DNA of 42,930 bases, taken from assembly GCA_002454045.1 (NCBI GenBank), contig DKID01000021.1, forward strand, positions 1 through 42,930, written 5' to 3'. The translations under genes and the position numbers were made by a program. Source of the stretch: Nitrospina sp. UBA6727 (lineage in GTDB: Bacteria > Nitrospinota > Nitrospinia > Nitrospinales > VA-1). Below are positions 41,496 through 42,930 of this stretch, piece by piece (the stretch's first letter is position 1; every line of letters starts with the position of its first letter). The notes beneath the pieces are model-generated. The model was given only the letters and a program-made list of their open reading frames with translations. It was not told where the DNA came from and searched no databases.

Positions 41496-41560
41496 CGCGC
41501 CGACGGTGATGATGACGCGGGGACGATGATGCCGACGGCGGTGACGGCAACGACGCAACG
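41496..41560. repeat. Intergenic GAC/GAT/GGC-rich low-complexity segment (copy i)
   Basis: Includes GACGGTGATGATGACGCGG, GACGATGATGCCGACGGCGG and TGACGGCAACGACGCAACG: about 65 bases of three-base-phased units between holA and purM. Confidence 0.75.
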
Positions 41561-41642
41561 CTTCACGCATCGGGAAAAAATCAAACCCGCGCCACTCTTC
41601 GTCGCGCCGCGTGATATGATTGCGCGCGGTAACTTTTCTAAC

Positions 41643-41647
41643 AGGAG
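41643..41647 (+). promoter_or_regulatory. Shine-Dalgarno fixing the purM start
   Basis: AGGAG five bases before the ATG at 41653. It decides in favour of MPEPSEYDKSG over an in-frame start 11 codons upstream, whose sequence would include the ribosome site itself. Confidence 0.7.
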
Positions 41648-41652
41648 CGTCC

Positions 41653-42738
41653 ATGCCCGAGCCTTCCGAATACGATAAGAGCGGCGTTTCCAATCACGGC
41701 GCCGCGACCGCGCTTTCGGGTTTACTCAAACACATATCGCCGACGCGAAAATTCAGCGACCGCTATCCGCTCGCCGCGGACATCGGCTATTTCGCCAACG
41801 TCATAGACATCGGCAACGGCGCCGGCATCGCCTTCGGCACCGATGGAGTCGGGACGAAAATCATCGTCGCCGAACTGCTCGGTCGTTACGACACCATCGG
41901 CATCGACTGCGTCGCCATGAACGTCAACGATGTCATTTGCGTCGGCGCGCGGCCAGCGAGCATGGTGGATTACATCGCCTGTTCGCACACCGACCCGCAA
42001 GTTTTTGACCAGTTGGGACGCGGCTTGGCGGAAGGCGCGCGGCAAGCGGGCATCAGCATTTCCGGCGGCGAGGTTTCGCAGATTAAGGAAATCATTTCCG
42101 GCATCGACCTCATCGGCGCTTGCATCGGTCACGTCCCCATCAACCAAATCAACATCGGAAAAAAAGTTCGCCCGGGAAACTTAATCGTCGGCTTGGCTTC
42201 CAGCGGCATACACTCGAACGGATTAACTTTAGCGCGCCGCGTGCTGTTGGGCGAAAGCATGGAAGAACAAAAATCGCGCGTCAACAATTACGAAAAACTT
42301 TTGGGACAAACTCTCGGCGAAGCATTGTTGCAGCCCACCCGGATTTATGTAAAACCAGTTTTGCAAATGCTCGACTCGGGGATAGACCTCAACGCGATAG
42401 TCCACATCACCGGCGGCGGACTCTGCAACCTGAACCGAGTAGCGAGCGACAACATCCGTTTCGTCATCGACACCTTGCAATCGGTCCCCGCAATTTTCAA
42501 TCTCATTCAAGACCGCGGCGCGGTGAGCGATGCGGAAATGTTTGAAGTGTTTAACATGGGCACCGGTCTCTGCCTCGTCACCGAAGGCGACGGGGAAGTC
42601 GAAGCCATCAGCAAAATCTGCGCAGAGCACGACCTCCCGTGTCAAGTCATCGGTCGGGTCGAAAGCCACGCGGGGAAAGAAGTAACGCTCCCGCAAAAAA
42701 AACTCACCGGGAAAAACAACAACTTCAAAAACACTTGA
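41653..42738 (+). CDS. purM: Phosphoribosylformylglycinamidine cyclo-ligase (AIR synthetase)
   Basis: Closes the imidazole ring in purine synthesis. 361 residues: SEYDKSGVSNHGAA near the start, GIAFGTDGVGTKIIVA, DCVAMNVNDVICVGARPASMVDYIA, GISISGGEVSQIKEII, LASSGIHSNGLTLARRVLL, PTRIYVKPVLQML, HITGGGLCNLNRV and EMFEVFNMGTGLCLVT, all characteristic of PurM. The last ~15 residues are a lysine/asparagine-rich tail. purN, which often follows purM, is not recognisable in the bases remaining. Confidence 0.96.
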   Translation: MPEPSEYDKSGVSNHGAATALSGLLKHISPTRKFSDRYPLAADIGYFANVIDIGNGAGIAFGTDGVGTKIIVAELLGRYDTIGIDCVAMNVNDVICVGARPASMVDYIACSHTDPQVFDQLGRGLAEGARQAGISISGGEVSQIKEIISGIDLIGACIGHVPINQINIGKKVRPGNLIVGLASSGIHSNGLTLARRVLLGESMEEQKSRVNNYEKLLGQTLGEALLQPTRIYVKPVLQMLDSGIDLNAIVHITGGGLCNLNRVASDNIRFVIDTLQSVPAIFNLIQDRGAVSDAEMFEVFNMGTGLCLVTEGDGEVEAISKICAEHDLPCQVIGRVESHAGKEVTLPQKKLTGKNNNFKNT

Positions 42739-42876
42739 TCAATTTCGCCGCGGCGAATTATAAATACGCCGATAAAATCCAGGAATTGCACATAAAAATT
42801 CTGCACATTCTAATCGAGCTGATCGAAAGGTCTTTTTTCCCGCAAAACTATTCTGATAATTAAGGCACGATACGAC

Positions 42877-42930
42877 ATGAATATAAACTCGGAACCGAAG
42901 GCAAAGAAAACGCCGCAGCCTGCCGATCGA
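42877..42930 (+). CDS. Start of an unidentified gene, cut by the window end
   Basis: Eighteen codons from the ATG (MNINSEPKAKKTPQPADR) with AAGG 10 bases upstream. A lysine/proline-rich N-terminus gives no family clue and does not look like PurN. Confidence 0.35.
   Translation, partial: MNINSEPKAKKTPQPADR

Noticed and set aside
42639..42863. 74-codon frame overlapping the purM end
   Set aside because: Most of it is an alternative frame of purM; the unique 40-codon tail has no ribosome site of its own.

Overview
The window is a chromosomal stretch of a Gram-negative (diderm) bacterium of moderate GC content. The evidence is an LPS gene set (lpxK, two KDO transferases, gmhA, hldE, hldD, lptE), lgt, and housekeeping genes with bacterial-type signatures. 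The run folD-xseA-xseB-tlyA...recN, the lpxK/fmt/def neighbourhood, a RodZ with a short periplasmic domain and a citramalate-synthase route to isoleucine fit deltaproteobacteria-like or Nitrospinota-like lineages. I cannot fix the taxon from sequence alone. No phage, insertion sequence, CRISPR array or rRNA was seen.

Layout. (1) 1-1929: 3' part of a type I restriction gene (hsdR), probably the edge of an accessory block. (2) 1999-7501: hemB overlapping lgt, a U32 family gene, a small membrane protein, rodZ, and a dCache sensor that stops where its second membrane helix should begin. (3) 7554-9803: a Na+:solute symporter with its DUF4212 small subunit and a tRNA-Leu(CAA), all on the minus strand. 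(4) 10062-16719: folD, xseA, xseB, tlyA (with an A9 frameshift), an unknown gene, gpmA and recN. (5) 17172-25848: rimO overlapping glnE on the plus strand, then a tight minus-strand operon, apgM-like gene > lysC > cimA, for aspartate-family and branched-chain amino acids. (6) 26194-39272: envelope-rich block with hldD, gmhA-hldE, radC, a UDP-glucuronate decarboxylase, def-fmt, lpxK, two tandem waaA-type genes, leuS and lptE. (7) 39319-42930: a visibly AT-rich PLP decarboxylase gene lying between lptE and holA, then purM and the start of one more gene.

Genes that work together: gmhA, hldE and hldD make ADP-L-glycero-D-manno-heptose for the LPS core. lpxK and the waaA pair finish lipid A and add KDO. 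lptE places LPS in the outer membrane. def and fmt act at the two ends of N-formyl-methionine use. xseA and xseB form exonuclease VII. lysC, cimA and the apgM-like gene suggest threonine/isoleucine synthesis.

Features most worth following up: the apgM-like protein keeps the fold but has lost almost every catalytic and metal-binding residue of its family. At least nine intergenic spacers carry the same GAC/GAT/GGC-rich, three-base-phased low-complexity sequence. tlyA is split by an A9 run that forms a good -1 slip site. Two adjacent KDO-transferase-like genes differ in a conserved acidic motif. A histidine-decarboxylase-like gene looks foreign and interrupts lptE-holA.
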